Part shown: positions 8,984 to 16,917 of the stretch, piece after piece
How the letters are laid out: each line of letters begins with the position of its first letter
Numbering within the stretch: position 1 is the first letter of the stretch
Source: an uncultured Clostridium sp.
GTDB lineage: Bacteria; Bacillota; Clostridia; Peptostreptococcales; Peptostreptococcaceae
NCBI GenBank assembly: GCA_900557165.1
Contig: USRS01000045.1
Span: 1 to 19,155 of the forward strand
Length of the DNA: 19,155 nt
Direction: 5' to 3'
Notes under the pieces: generated by a model
Database searches by the model: none
Seen by the model: only the letters and a program-made list of their open reading frames with translations
Told to the model about the DNA's origin: nothing
Program-made: the position numbers and the translations under genes

Positions 8984-9328
8984 CTAAAAAGCATTGACTA
9001 TATGATTTATTTTTTTACTTTTTAAATAAACTTCAATAACATCAAATCTTATGGATATATTGTCTAGACAATTATTTAAAATATAATACTTGGCTACATT
9101 AGTTATTTTTTGTTTTTTCTTATAATTTACTGCTTCTGAAGGATATCCATAATTTATATTACTTCTACTTTTTACTTCCACAAAAACAAGTTCTCCATTT
9201 ATTAAAACAATTAAATCCACTTCGCCAATTTTTATTTTGTAATTTCGTTCAATTATCTTTCCACCTTTAGAAACAATATACTTTGCTGCTATTTCTTCTC
9301 CTAATTTACCTTTTTCAATATTATTCAT
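8984..9328 (-). CDS. yraN: YraN/UPF0102 family endonuclease-like protein
   Basis: This 114-residue protein has the family's restriction-endonuclease-like core: LGEEIAAKYIVSKGGKIIERNY, then GEVDLIV and VFVEVKSRSN. These place the acidic and lysine residues of a PD-(D/E)xK fold. Its function is not established, but the gene commonly sits beside comM and dprA, as here. AGGTG precedes the ATG at 9328. It is the first gene of the minus-strand cluster and divergent from capA copy 1. I could not resolve its promoter; a TTGACC occurs in the gap without a good -10 at standard spacing. Confidence 0.92.
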   Translation of the reverse strand: MNNIEKGKLGEEIAAKYIVSKGGKIIERNYKIKIGEVDLIVLINGELVFVEVKSRSNINYGYPSEAVNYKKKQKITNVAKYYILNNCLDNISIRFDVIEVYLKSKKINHIVNAF

Positions 9329-9401
9329 CTTTTCACCTATTTATTTTTATTATGAAATTATGGTCAATGTATTTCCCTTATATACAAATATTTTTTTAGA
9401 A

Positions 9402-9446
9402 TTGATAATTTACTTCAATATATATACGATATATATATGGTAAAAT
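9402..9446 (+). promoter_or_regulatory. Promoter region of the first CapA-like gene
   Basis: Two readings are possible. TTGATA (9402-9407) with TACGAT (9425-9430) has 17 nt spacing. Alternatively, an extended -10 TGGTAAAAT ends at 9446. An alternating AT run lies between. AAAGGGGAGA at 9461-9470 is the ribosome site for the ATG at 9477. The region is promoter-like, but I cannot choose between the two. Confidence 0.4.
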
Positions 9447-9476
9447 ATAGAAATTTTTAAAAAGGGGAGAAATTTT

Positions 9477-10763
9477 ATGTCAAAAACAAAAAATTCAAAA
9501 AAAAGGAGATTAAACTACAATAAAGTAGCGCTACTTTGTCTTGTTGTTGTTCTTATATTTGGGGGAGTTTTTGCTTTTAAGAACAATAATAAGACAAATA
9601 ATGAAGATCCAAATGAGAATAAAAATATTGTTTCTACTTTTAATGAACAGAATGAGAAAGTTGAAACTTATACTGCTTCAATTCTTGCCGCAGGAGATAT
9701 TATGGTTCATACACCTCAACTAAAAGCCCAGTACAATGCTTCTACAAAAACTTATAATTTCGATAATAATTTTAAATATGTAAAAAAATATATTGAAAAA
9801 GCTGATTATAGCTTGGCAAACTTAGAAACGACTTTAGCAGGTAATGATGTTTACAAATACAGTTCTTATCCCATGTTTAATTCACCTGATGAATTGGCTG
9901 ACGCTCTAAAAAATGCTGGTTTTGATTTATTATCAACAATTAATAATCACAGCTATGACAAAGGTGGTTTAGGTGTTTCTAGAACGCTGGAAGTTTTAAA
10001 GAAAAAAGGATTTGACACTGTTGGAACTAGAGAAAAAGAAAGTGATAATGATTATTTAATTAAAGATATTAATAATATTAAAGTTGGATTTACTTCTTAT
10101 TCTTATGGAGATATAAAAGACGGTACAAAATATTTAAACGGTATTAAGGTATCTAAAGAAAGTGGCGATAAAATGAACGTTTTCGATTCTTCCAATGTAG
10201 ATAATGCTTATAAAACAATTTCTGCCACTTTAGATAAAATGAAAGATACAGATATTCAAATAGTAATTTTACACTGGGGTATAGAATACACTAGAAGCGA
10301 AATAGATTTTCAAAATAAACTGGCACAAAAACTTTGTGATGCTGGCGTAGATATAATAATTGGTTCTCACCCTCATGTTGTTGAACCTGTTGAAACTATA
10401 ACATCAACTGATGGTAAAAATGAATGTGTAGTTGTTTATTCTCTTGGAAATTACATATCAAATCAAAGAAGAGAAAGTGTGGGTGCTTACAGTGAAGATG
10501 GCTTAATGGTTGACTTTGAAATAAGTAAAAAAAGCAATGAAGATGATGCTAAGGTAGAAAAAGTAACTTGTATACCTACTTGGGTGAATAAATACAACAA
10601 CGGCTCTAAAGATGTTTACGAAATTATTCCAATAGAAGATAAAAAAGATTTAGATTCCATAAGCAATTTAAATGAAGCTAATGTATCTCAATCTTATAAT
10701 AATACGTCTTCTTTAATAGATACTTCAGATCTTATAAAAGTTGTTGATAATCCATTTAAATAA
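9477..10763 (+). CDS. CapA/PgsA-like membrane-anchored protein, copy 1
   Basis: This 428-residue protein has a lysine/arginine-rich start and a single hydrophobic segment (about 17-34) that should anchor it outside the membrane. An asparagine-rich linker to about residue 65 and a PGA_cap domain with a calcineurin-like phosphoesterase fold follow. Metal-site-type motifs are GDIM (73-76), NLETT (115-119), NNHSYDKG (156-163), HWGIEY (266-271), GSHPHVVEP (296-304) and SLGNY (322-326). CapA/PgsA takes part in poly-gamma-glutamate capsule handling in Bacillus, but no capB, capC or capD is nearby, so that role cannot be assumed. The more general reading is a surface hydrolase. It has a strong ribosome site, its own promoter region and its own terminator. 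Copy 2 follows directly. Confidence 0.88.
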   Translation: MSKTKNSKKRRLNYNKVALLCLVVVLIFGGVFAFKNNNKTNNEDPNENKNIVSTFNEQNEKVETYTASILAAGDIMVHTPQLKAQYNASTKTYNFDNNFKYVKKYIEKADYSLANLETTLAGNDVYKYSSYPMFNSPDELADALKNAGFDLLSTINNHSYDKGGLGVSRTLEVLKKKGFDTVGTREKESDNDYLIKDINNIKVGFTSYSYGDIKDGTKYLNGIKVSKESGDKMNVFDSSNVDNAYKTISATLDKMKDTDIQIVILHWGIEYTRSEIDFQNKLAQKLCDAGVDIIIGSHPHVVEPVETITSTDGKNECVVVYSLGNYISNQRRESVGAYSEDGLMVDFEISKKSNEDDAKVEKVTCIPTWVNKYNNGSKDVYEIIPIEDKKDLDSISNLNEANVSQSYNNTSSLIDTSDLIKVVDNPFK

Positions 10764-10777
10764 ACTTTGCATATTAT

Positions 10778-10811
10778 AAAAAAAGACCTATGAAATTTTA
10801 GGTCTTTTTTT
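10778..10811 (+). terminator. Intrinsic terminator after CapA-like copy 1
   Basis: The arms AAAAAAAGACCTA (10778-10790) and TAGGTCTTTTTTT (10799-10811) are exact complements around an 8-nt loop, and the second ends in seven T. It starts 15 bases after the stop codon. Copy 2 therefore probably has its own promoter in 10812-10950, an AT-rich stretch where I could not pick convincing -35 and -10 boxes. Confidence 0.85.
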
Positions 10812-10965
10812 ATTTGAGGTTTAATTTATATTATTGTATTTTATTTAAATTTAATTATTTCCCAAAACACCCTTAAATATACAAATTAAAACTTTTAATT
10901 AAATTTTTCTATTTTATGACTAACATAAAATTATATGGTTATTTTATAAAAAAGGAGTGTGAAAA

Positions 10966-12261
10966 ATGTTTTATAATAATAAAAATAAAAGTAGAAAAAA
11001 TTTTTTTATTTGTTTTATTTTAAGTATATTTATAATGGGATCTTTCTCTTATGTTAATATAAATAAAACAAATCTATTTTCTAAAGATAAAGTTCAAGAA
11101 GCAGCAAAATTTTCTTCCAAAATTGAAATTAAAAATAAAAAAAATCCAAATAAAAAAGTTAGCAAAGCTTCTATTTTAGCTGTGGGGGATATTATGATAT
11201 ATAATTCACAGTTAAATGCCCAATACAACGCTTCTACAAAATCTTATGATTTTAAAAATAATTTTAAATATGTGAAAAAATACATAGAAAAAGCCGATTA
11301 TTCCATGGCAAATTTGGAGACTACATTAACAGGAAATGACATATATAAATACAGTTCTTATCCAAAATTTAATTCTCCTGATGAGTTGGCTGATGCTCTA
11401 AAGTATGCTGGTTTTGATTTAATATCAACAGCAAATAATCATGCTTATGATAAAGGTGATTTAAGTATAAAAAATACACTTTATACTTTAAAAAAGAACA
11501 ATTTAGATGTAATTGGCACAAGACAAAATTATAAGGATAAGAAATTTATAATAAAAAAAATAAACAACATAAACATAGGCATAACATCTTTTACCTTTGG
11601 AGAAATAAAAAATGATAACTTATATTTAAATAACTCTCAAGTTTCTAACAATTATAAAAATAAAATAAATGTTTTTAATGATAACAATGTGGATAGCGCC
11701 TTTGAAAGTATAAATTCCACTTTGAATAAAATGTCAGATGCAGATTTAAAAGTAGTTTATTTACACTGGGGAAATAAATATCATTTAAATGAAAATGACT
11801 TCCAACAACAACTTTCTCAAAAACTTTGCAATGCTGGTGTAGATATTATTATAGGATCTCATCCCCATGTTATACAACCTGTAACTACTATAAAATCCAG
11901 TGATAACAATCATGAGACTATTGTTGCTTACTCCCTTGGAAACTTTTTATCAAATCAAAGAAGAGAAGATTTTAGTATGTATGATGAAGATGGCTTAATT
12001 ATAAATATAGATATTAGCAAAAATCATAAAGATAATAAAACAACAATTACTAAAGTATGCTGTATTCCCACTTGGTTAAATAAATATTACAACAATCAAA
12101 CTTCTAAATACATATTTGAGATTATACCTTTAGATAAGACCTTTGATTTAAATAAAGCAAGTCATTTAGATAAAAATAAAGCAAAAAAATCTTATGAACA
12201 TACATCTTCTCAAATTAAAACATCTGATTTAATTAGTATTTCAAAAAATCCTTTTAAATAA
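10966..12261 (+). CDS. CapA/PgsA-like membrane-anchored protein, copy 2 (divergent paralogue)
   Basis: The 431-residue protein is clearly a tandem duplicate of the upstream gene. Runs such as KYVKKYIEKADYS, SPDELADALK and DIIIGSHPHV are shared, while the anchor and linker (1-65) have diverged. The membrane segment is about residues 13-30. Motifs are GDIM (74-77), NLETT (117-121), ANNHAYDKG (156-164), GSHPHV (297-302) and SLGNF (323-327). The HWGxEY motif reads HWGNKY (267-272), so lysine replaces glutamate, and the PVE after GSHPHV is PVT. Activity or specificity may differ from copy 1. AAGGAG precedes the ATG. The gene ends inside a long bidirectional terminator. The substrate is unknown. 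Confidence 0.87.
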   Translation: MFYNNKNKSRKNFFICFILSIFIMGSFSYVNINKTNLFSKDKVQEAAKFSSKIEIKNKKNPNKKVSKASILAVGDIMIYNSQLNAQYNASTKSYDFKNNFKYVKKYIEKADYSMANLETTLTGNDIYKYSSYPKFNSPDELADALKYAGFDLISTANNHAYDKGDLSIKNTLYTLKKNNLDVIGTRQNYKDKKFIIKKINNINIGITSFTFGEIKNDNLYLNNSQVSNNYKNKINVFNDNNVDSAFESINSTLNKMSDADLKVVYLHWGNKYHLNENDFQQQLSQKLCNAGVDIIIGSHPHVIQPVTTIKSSDNNHETIVAYSLGNFLSNQRREDFSMYDEDGLIINIDISKNHKDNKTTITKVCCIPTWLNKYYNNQTSKYIFEIIPLDKTFDLNKASHLDKNKAKKSYEHTSSQIKTSDLISISKNPFK

Positions 12262-12299
12262 CAAAAAAGAAAGCTAAAATTTAGCTTTCTTTTTTGTTA
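12259..12299. terminator. Bidirectional terminator between convergent genes
   Basis: Two 19-base arms (12259-12277 and 12281-12299) are perfectly complementary around a 3-nt loop, with A6/T6 tracts giving a T-run on either strand. The left arm begins with the TAA stop of CapA-like copy 2, and the right arm ends one base before the stop of the convergent permease gene. It should terminate transcription from both sides. Confidence 0.9.
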
Positions 12300-12300
12300 T

Positions 12301-14895
12301 TTAAATACTTTCTTGTCTAATGTTTTCTATAATATTTTCTTTGTTTATTTTTTTCATTGGAATATATGATGCTATGAAAGTTATTAAAAATACGCCTACT
12401 ATACATATAATGATAGCATTATATGGAATTATCATTCCAACATTAATAACTTCTCCCAAAATCTTGCTCATCACATATATAAGTCCCACACCTATAGGAA
12501 TACCGTATAACAGTGCTAGCGCTCCATATAAAAAGCTTTCTAAATAAATCATTTTGTTAAATCCTTTAGGTGTTACTCCTATGGATTTAATTATTGCCAA
12601 TTCTCTTTTTCTTAAGTTTATATTTGTACTTATGGTATTTATTATATTTGTCATGCTTACTAAGGAAATTACTGTAACAAATCCATAAACAAATATTTGC
12701 ATTACCATAAGTGTATCTTCCATTGATTTTATTTCTTCCATTTTATCTGTTACATCATAACCATATTGATTTGCAATATCTTTTACTAAGTTTCTTGCAT
12801 CTTCATCTCCATTTGTATTAATATAAAGACCCGTAGTGCTTGCATCTAATCCAAACTTTTTCCCTACTTCATCATAAGTTATAAAATCTAATCCCATAGA
12901 ATTATACTGATCATTACCTATTGGCATATCATCCGTTATACCCATAATTCTAAGGTCAATTTCTTTTTTTAATTCTTTTTCTCCATCATATTCTATAGTA
13001 TAAGCTTTAACTGTATCTCCAACTTTATAATTGGTTAATTCAAGTTCATACTTTTTACCTGGTTCTTCATAATAACTTTTTCTTACAAGTATTACTCCAT
13101 TTTCTTTTATAGCTTCTTTTTTATCAAAACTACCTTCTTTAAGATTTATTTTACTTATTTCAAAATCGCCTGGCAATTTTGTTGAACAATTTACTATATC
13201 ATATACAGTTTTGTTGTCTACTGTCTCTATTGAAAAATAGCCACTATCATTAATTAAATCTTCATTTTCTTTGTTTATTTTATTTTCTGGTACATAAATT
13301 CCCATTCCATAATCATTTGTTGCAACCACTCTGTCTACACCATCAATATTTTTTAATTCTTCCAATGACTTTTCATCCATTTCACTACTTGAAGATAAAT
13401 TTAAATCGTAATTTTGTTGTCCATAGTTTACTTTTTGAGCATTAATAAATAAATTCATAAATCCACTGAAAGATATGAATATAACCACACTTATAATAAG
13501 AGAGAATAAAGTTATTCTAAATTTCTTTTTATTTCTTCTTAAGTTTTTATATGCAAGAACACCTTCCGCTTTAAATAAAGCTCTTACTATTTTTGAACCT
13601 TTTACTTTTCCTATTTTTAAATTAGAACTATTTTTTATAGCTTCTAAAGGCGATATTTTAGTTGCTTGTATAGCTGGAAGTATGGCTGAAATTAATATGG
13701 TTATTATTACAATTATTGCACTTAATATAATAATTGTTGGACTATATACTACTCTTAATCCCAGCTCTCCTATTATTGAACTTTTATAAAAACTTCCTAT
13801 TATTTTAAACACCACATCTATGGCAAAAGTTCCAGCAATCAGTCCCATTGGTATACCTATAACACTTACTATAAAAGCTTCCATTAATACTAGTTTTGTA
13901 GTCTGAGCTTTTGTTGCTCCTATGGAGTTTAAAATCCCAAATTGTTTTTTACGTTCACTAATAGATATGGAAAAAGCATTATATACTGTAGCTATGGTAC
14001 AAATAATTACTAAAGAAGTAACAAGTATTATGATTTTATCAATACCTTCATTGATATTGTCGTAAGCACTAGCACTTTGCAATCTTAATAAATGTTCATT
14101 AAAATGTAAGTTTTTATGATATATATTATTATAATAAGAAGAACCTTCATCTCCATATAATTTTTCAGTTTTCCACCCTAAATTTTTAGCAATAACTGCT
14201 GCTATATCATAAATTTCCTTCGGTTTATTTGATTTTATAGATACATTAATACTGTCCTTATCTTTCATAGTGTTTATGTCTAAATAAGTTATAGCTGTTG
14301 TAACTTGACTGCCAAGTTCAAATCCCGGTTTATTTATTATACCCACGATTTTATATTCTTCTTTATGAGTATCTATAAGTTTTTCATCATCACTTATCCA
14401 AGAACCTGTTAATGAATCGCCTTCACCAGTTACTCTTTTGCCCACATTAAGACTAATTGTATCTCCTATTTTTTTATTTCTAAGTATAAAAGAGTCTTCA
14501 CTAAGTACGATTTCTTTATTATTTGTGGGAAGTTTTCCTTCTTTTAAAGAAATTTGATATCCATCAAAAGCCTCTTTGTCGTAAGATTTTATATCTAATA
14601 AAGATTTTTCATTATTATACTTTCCAAAATCTAAGTTTTCACTATATGCATATTTTGATATTCCTGCAACCTTAGTTACTTTACTTAAATCTTTCTTTTG
14701 TACATCATAAAATGTGGCATGAAAATCCCCATTACTTTTTATAGTTTGTCTAATTTGATAGTCCATTAAACTATTGTAAATATTTCCTATACCACAAATT
14801 AAGGCAGTAGATAATATAATTCCTATAATTGTAACTATTGTTCTTTTTTTATTTTCTTTTAAATATCTAATTGTAAGAGCTGTATATAAATTCAT
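12301..14895 (-). CDS. ABC transporter permease with two FtsX domains (MacB/YknZ-like group)
   Basis: The protein has 864 residues. A first membrane segment (about 19-38) is followed by an extracytoplasmic domain to about 280. Three membrane segments (about 287-308, 338-365, 385-410) carry the FtsX motif ERKKQFGILNSIGATKAQTT. The layout then repeats: a membrane segment at about 460-482, a second extracytoplasmic domain to about 730, and three final segments with RKRELAIIKSIGVTPKGFN. This is a pseudo-duplicated eight-segment permease, not the ten-segment BceB type of module 1. The ATG lies directly after the ATPase stop codon, with AGGTGAT as ribosome site inside the ATPase gene, so the pair is coupled. 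Linked to a two-component system, it probably exports or detoxifies an antimicrobial compound or lipid. The substrate is unknown. Confidence 0.92.
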   Translation of the reverse strand: MNLYTALTIRYLKENKKRTIVTIIGIILSTALICGIGNIYNSLMDYQIRQTIKSNGDFHATFYDVQKKDLSKVTKVAGISKYAYSENLDFGKYNNEKSLLDIKSYDKEAFDGYQISLKEGKLPTNNKEIVLSEDSFILRNKKIGDTISLNVGKRVTGEGDSLTGSWISDDEKLIDTHKEEYKIVGIINKPGFELGSQVTTAITYLDINTMKDKDSINVSIKSNKPKEIYDIAAVIAKNLGWKTEKLYGDEGSSYYNNIYHKNLHFNEHLLRLQSASAYDNINEGIDKIIILVTSLVIICTIATVYNAFSISISERKKQFGILNSIGATKAQTTKLVLMEAFIVSVIGIPMGLIAGTFAIDVVFKIIGSFYKSSIIGELGLRVVYSPTIIILSAIIVIITILISAILPAIQATKISPLEAIKNSSNLKIGKVKGSKIVRALFKAEGVLAYKNLRRNKKKFRITLFSLIISVVIFISFSGFMNLFINAQKVNYGQQNYDLNLSSSSEMDEKSLEELKNIDGVDRVVATNDYGMGIYVPENKINKENEDLINDSGYFSIETVDNKTVYDIVNCSTKLPGDFEISKINLKEGSFDKKEAIKENGVILVRKSYYEEPGKKYELELTNYKVGDTVKAYTIEYDGEKELKKEIDLRIMGITDDMPIGNDQYNSMGLDFITYDEVGKKFGLDASTTGLYINTNGDEDARNLVKDIANQYGYDVTDKMEEIKSMEDTLMVMQIFVYGFVTVISLVSMTNIINTISTNINLRKRELAIIKSIGVTPKGFNKMIYLESFLYGALALLYGIPIGVGLIYVMSKILGEVINVGMIIPYNAIIICIVGVFLITFIASYIPMKKINKENIIENIRQESI

Positions 14896-15573
14896 TTATA
14901 TCACCTCATCACTTTTTATAATTCCATCTTCTATTGTTATAACTCTGTCCGCTTGCAGAGCTATATTTATATCGTGAGTTATCATAATCAATGTTTGTTT
15001 GTATTTTTTAACTGATAATTTTAATAATTCTATAATTTCCTTTGAGTTTTTACTATCTAAATTTCCCGTTGGTTCATCGGCTAAAACTATGGCTGGTCTG
15101 TTTATTAAAGCTCTTCCTATAGAAGTTCTTTGCTGTTGTCCTCCACTTAGCTCATTTGGCAGATGATTTTCCCTTTCTTTAAGTCCTAAAGTATTTAACA
15201 AGTCATCTAAATATTCCTTATCTATTTTTCTATTATCAAGTTCAGCTGGCAACAAAATATTTTCCTTTGCACTTAAGACGGGGATTAAGTTGTAAAATTG
15301 ATATATAAGTCCCACATTTCTTCTTCTAAATATAGATAAATCTTTTTCTTTTAAATTATAAATATCCACATCATTTATAAAAACTTTTCCTGAAGTTGGC
15401 TTGTCAACTCCTCCAATTAAATGTAGCAATGTACTTTTACCGCTACCACTTGGACCTACTATGACAACAAACTCCCCCTTATTTATTGATAAATTTACAT
15501 TTTTTAAAGCTTCTACTTTGGCTTCACCTTTTCCATAACTTTTATTTAAGTTTTCAACTCTTAAAATTTCCAT
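14896..15573 (-). CDS. ABC transporter ATP-binding protein (MacB/LolD group)
   Basis: This 225-residue ATPase has Walker A GPSGSGKS at 40-47, a Q-loop in YQFYNLIP near 91-98, signature LSGGQ at 142-146, Walker B IVLADE at 162-167 and the switch histidine in ITHD at 200. It lacks the C-terminal extension of module 1's ATPase, fitting a different subfamily. GGGAGG lies five bases before the ATG. It is the first gene after the operator at 15671-15686 and abuts the permease gene, its expected partner at the inner membrane face. Confidence 0.95.
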   Translation of the reverse strand: MEILRVENLNKSYGKGEAKVEALKNVNLSINKGEFVVIVGPSGSGKSTLLHLIGGVDKPTSGKVFINDVDIYNLKEKDLSIFRRRNVGLIYQFYNLIPVLSAKENILLPAELDNRKIDKEYLDDLLNTLGLKERENHLPNELSGGQQQRTSIGRALINRPAIVLADEPTGNLDSKNSKEIIELLKLSVKKYKQTLIMITHDINIALQADRVITIEDGIIKSDEVI

Positions 15574-15626
15574 TTCTGCCTCCCTATTTTTCTATAAACT
15601 TTTATTTGTCTTTAAATTATTTTATA

Positions 15627-15655
15627 TTTATAGTTTAAATATTCACCCTTACACT
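15627..15655 (-). promoter_or_regulatory. Candidate promoter of the second ABC operon
   Basis: TATAAA at 15632-15627 on the minus strand is the best -10. The matching -35 position (15655-15650) reads AGTGTA, a poor match. The -10 begins 39 nt after the operator end, against 37 nt in module 1, so the geometry is almost the same. This supports activation by the linked regulator but does not show it. Confidence 0.4.
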
Positions 15656-15670
15656 AAAGTGAATCTTTTT

Positions 15671-15686
15671 GTGACAAATTAGTCAC
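15671..15686. promoter_or_regulatory. Imperfect 16-bp inverted repeat, operator of the second module
   Basis: GTGACAAATTAGTCAC has perfect five-base arms and 14 of 16 symmetric positions. It overlaps the end of the kinase gene: on the minus strand the final Gly-Asp-stop codons supply one arm. It sits between kinase and ATPase genes exactly as in module 1 and shares both GTGAC arms with the 1537-1552 site. Confidence 0.68.
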
Positions 15687-16917
15687 CATAGGTTTTATGG
15701 AAAATTATATGAAACTCGCTGCCTTTGTTTTTTTCACTTTTTACATAAATATCTCCATTTTGGCTTTCTATTATGGATTTTGCCATGGCAAGTCCAATTC
15801 CCACGCTGTCTTCTTTTGAGCTTTTGCCTTTGTAAAATCTTTTAAATATGTTCGGCAAATCTTTATCGTCTATGCCTTCTCCATTATCTTTTATGACAAT
15901 TTCACTGTATAGAGGATTTTCTTCGTAACTAATTTCTATTTTTCCACCCTGAGGAGTGTGTTCCACGCAGTTTTTTATTATATTTACAATGGCTTCACTA
16001 GACCAATTCATATCTCCTTTATAAACGGCATTTTCATTGCCCTTTATTTTTAATTCTATATTTTTAATTTCCATTGGTATTAAGCTTGGCGATATGGCTC
16101 TTTTTATAAGTTCATTTATTTTTACTTCCCTTTTCTCAAAATTTATAACTTTCGCCTCCACTTTTGAAAGTTTCAACATGCTTTTTACAAGCCATTCCAT
16201 ACGATTTAGCTGAGATTTTATTTTATCTAAAAACTCTATTTTTGTTTCCTTTGGCAAATCTTCATACATTAAATCATTTAAAATTATTAAAGATGTCATA
16301 GGTGTTTTCAGTTGATGAGATATATCTGATATGGCTTCATTTAAAAATATTTTTTCTTTGTTTAAAAGTTCCACCTTTTCCTTTAATATATTTGTCATTT
16401 TTATAAGCTCTGTTTTTAAAAGACCTATTTGACCTTCTTGGTTTCTATTTTTCATATTGTAAAAATGTCCCTCGGAGCTGTTGTAAACATAATCTGTCAT
16501 ATCCTTAATATCTTTATAAATTTTTCTAAAATAAATTAAAGACAATAAAAGAGAAAATATAAGCAATATGCTTATGACAATAATATTTATAATTAAAATT
16601 TCTTTTAAACTTTTATTTATAATGACTTCATTTTCAAAACTTATATTGTCTTTATAATTGTATTTTGCTAAAATTTCCTTCCCCAAATCCATATTTTCTT
16701 TTGAATTTCCTTGAGTGATAATATCAATAATTTCATCTTCCATTTCAGGTTTTTTGGATAAAATATTTCCCACAATAGCTTGATTATTTTCTACTACTTT
16801 GCTTTTTATAATCTTTAAATTTACAAAAGTTGTTGCTACACCAAAAACAATAGCAATAAAAAATAAGGCAATAAAACGCCTTATAAAACTTTTCATCTCC
16901 ACATTATACCTAATCAT
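15679..16917 (-). CDS. Sensor histidine kinase with extracytoplasmic domain
   Basis: From the ATG at 16917 the protein has 412 residues. Two membrane segments (about 14-32 and 105-130) enclose a roughly 70-residue outside domain. A linker, a dimerisation helix with phosphoacceptor His201 in AISDISHQLKTPMTSL, and an ATPase domain with VNIIKNCVEHTPQGG, IKDNGEGID and GIGLAMAKSII follow. The reading frame extends to a GTG at 16926, but AAAGGA is better placed for 16917. An ATG at 16896 is also possible, so the start is uncertain by up to ten codons. The gene overlaps the regulator gene by eight bases. Unlike the module 1 kinase it has room for direct ligand sensing. Its signal is unknown. Confidence 0.9.
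   Translation of the reverse strand: MIRYNVEMKSFIRRFIALFFIAIVFGVATTFVNLKIIKSKVVENNQAIVGNILSKKPEMEDEIIDIITQGNSKENMDLGKEILAKYNYKDNISFENEVIINKSLKEILIINIIVISILLIFSLLLSLIYFRKIYKDIKDMTDYVYNSSEGHFYNMKNRNQEGQIGLLKTELIKMTNILKEKVELLNKEKIFLNEAISDISHQLKTPMTSLIILNDLMYEDLPKETKIEFLDKIKSQLNRMEWLVKSMLKLSKVEAKVINFEKREVKINELIKRAISPSLIPMEIKNIELKIKGNENAVYKGDMNWSSEAIVNIIKNCVEHTPQGGKIEISYEENPLYSEIVIKDNGEGIDDKDLPNIFKRFYKGKSSKEDSVGIGLAMAKSIIESQNGDIYVKSEKNKGSEFHIIFHKTYGD

Noticed and set aside
9415..9440. Alternating AT run as a cruciform or operator
   Set aside because: It is not a true palindrome around its CG centre and is best explained as promoter-region base composition.
9477..12261. Poly-gamma-glutamate capsule operon
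   Set aside because: Only CapA-like genes are present. No CapB ligase, CapC or CapD is encoded nearby, and each gene has its own terminator.
13475..13789. Plus-strand open frame opposite the long permease gene
   Set aside because: It mirrors membrane-segment codons of the real minus-strand gene and has no start signals.
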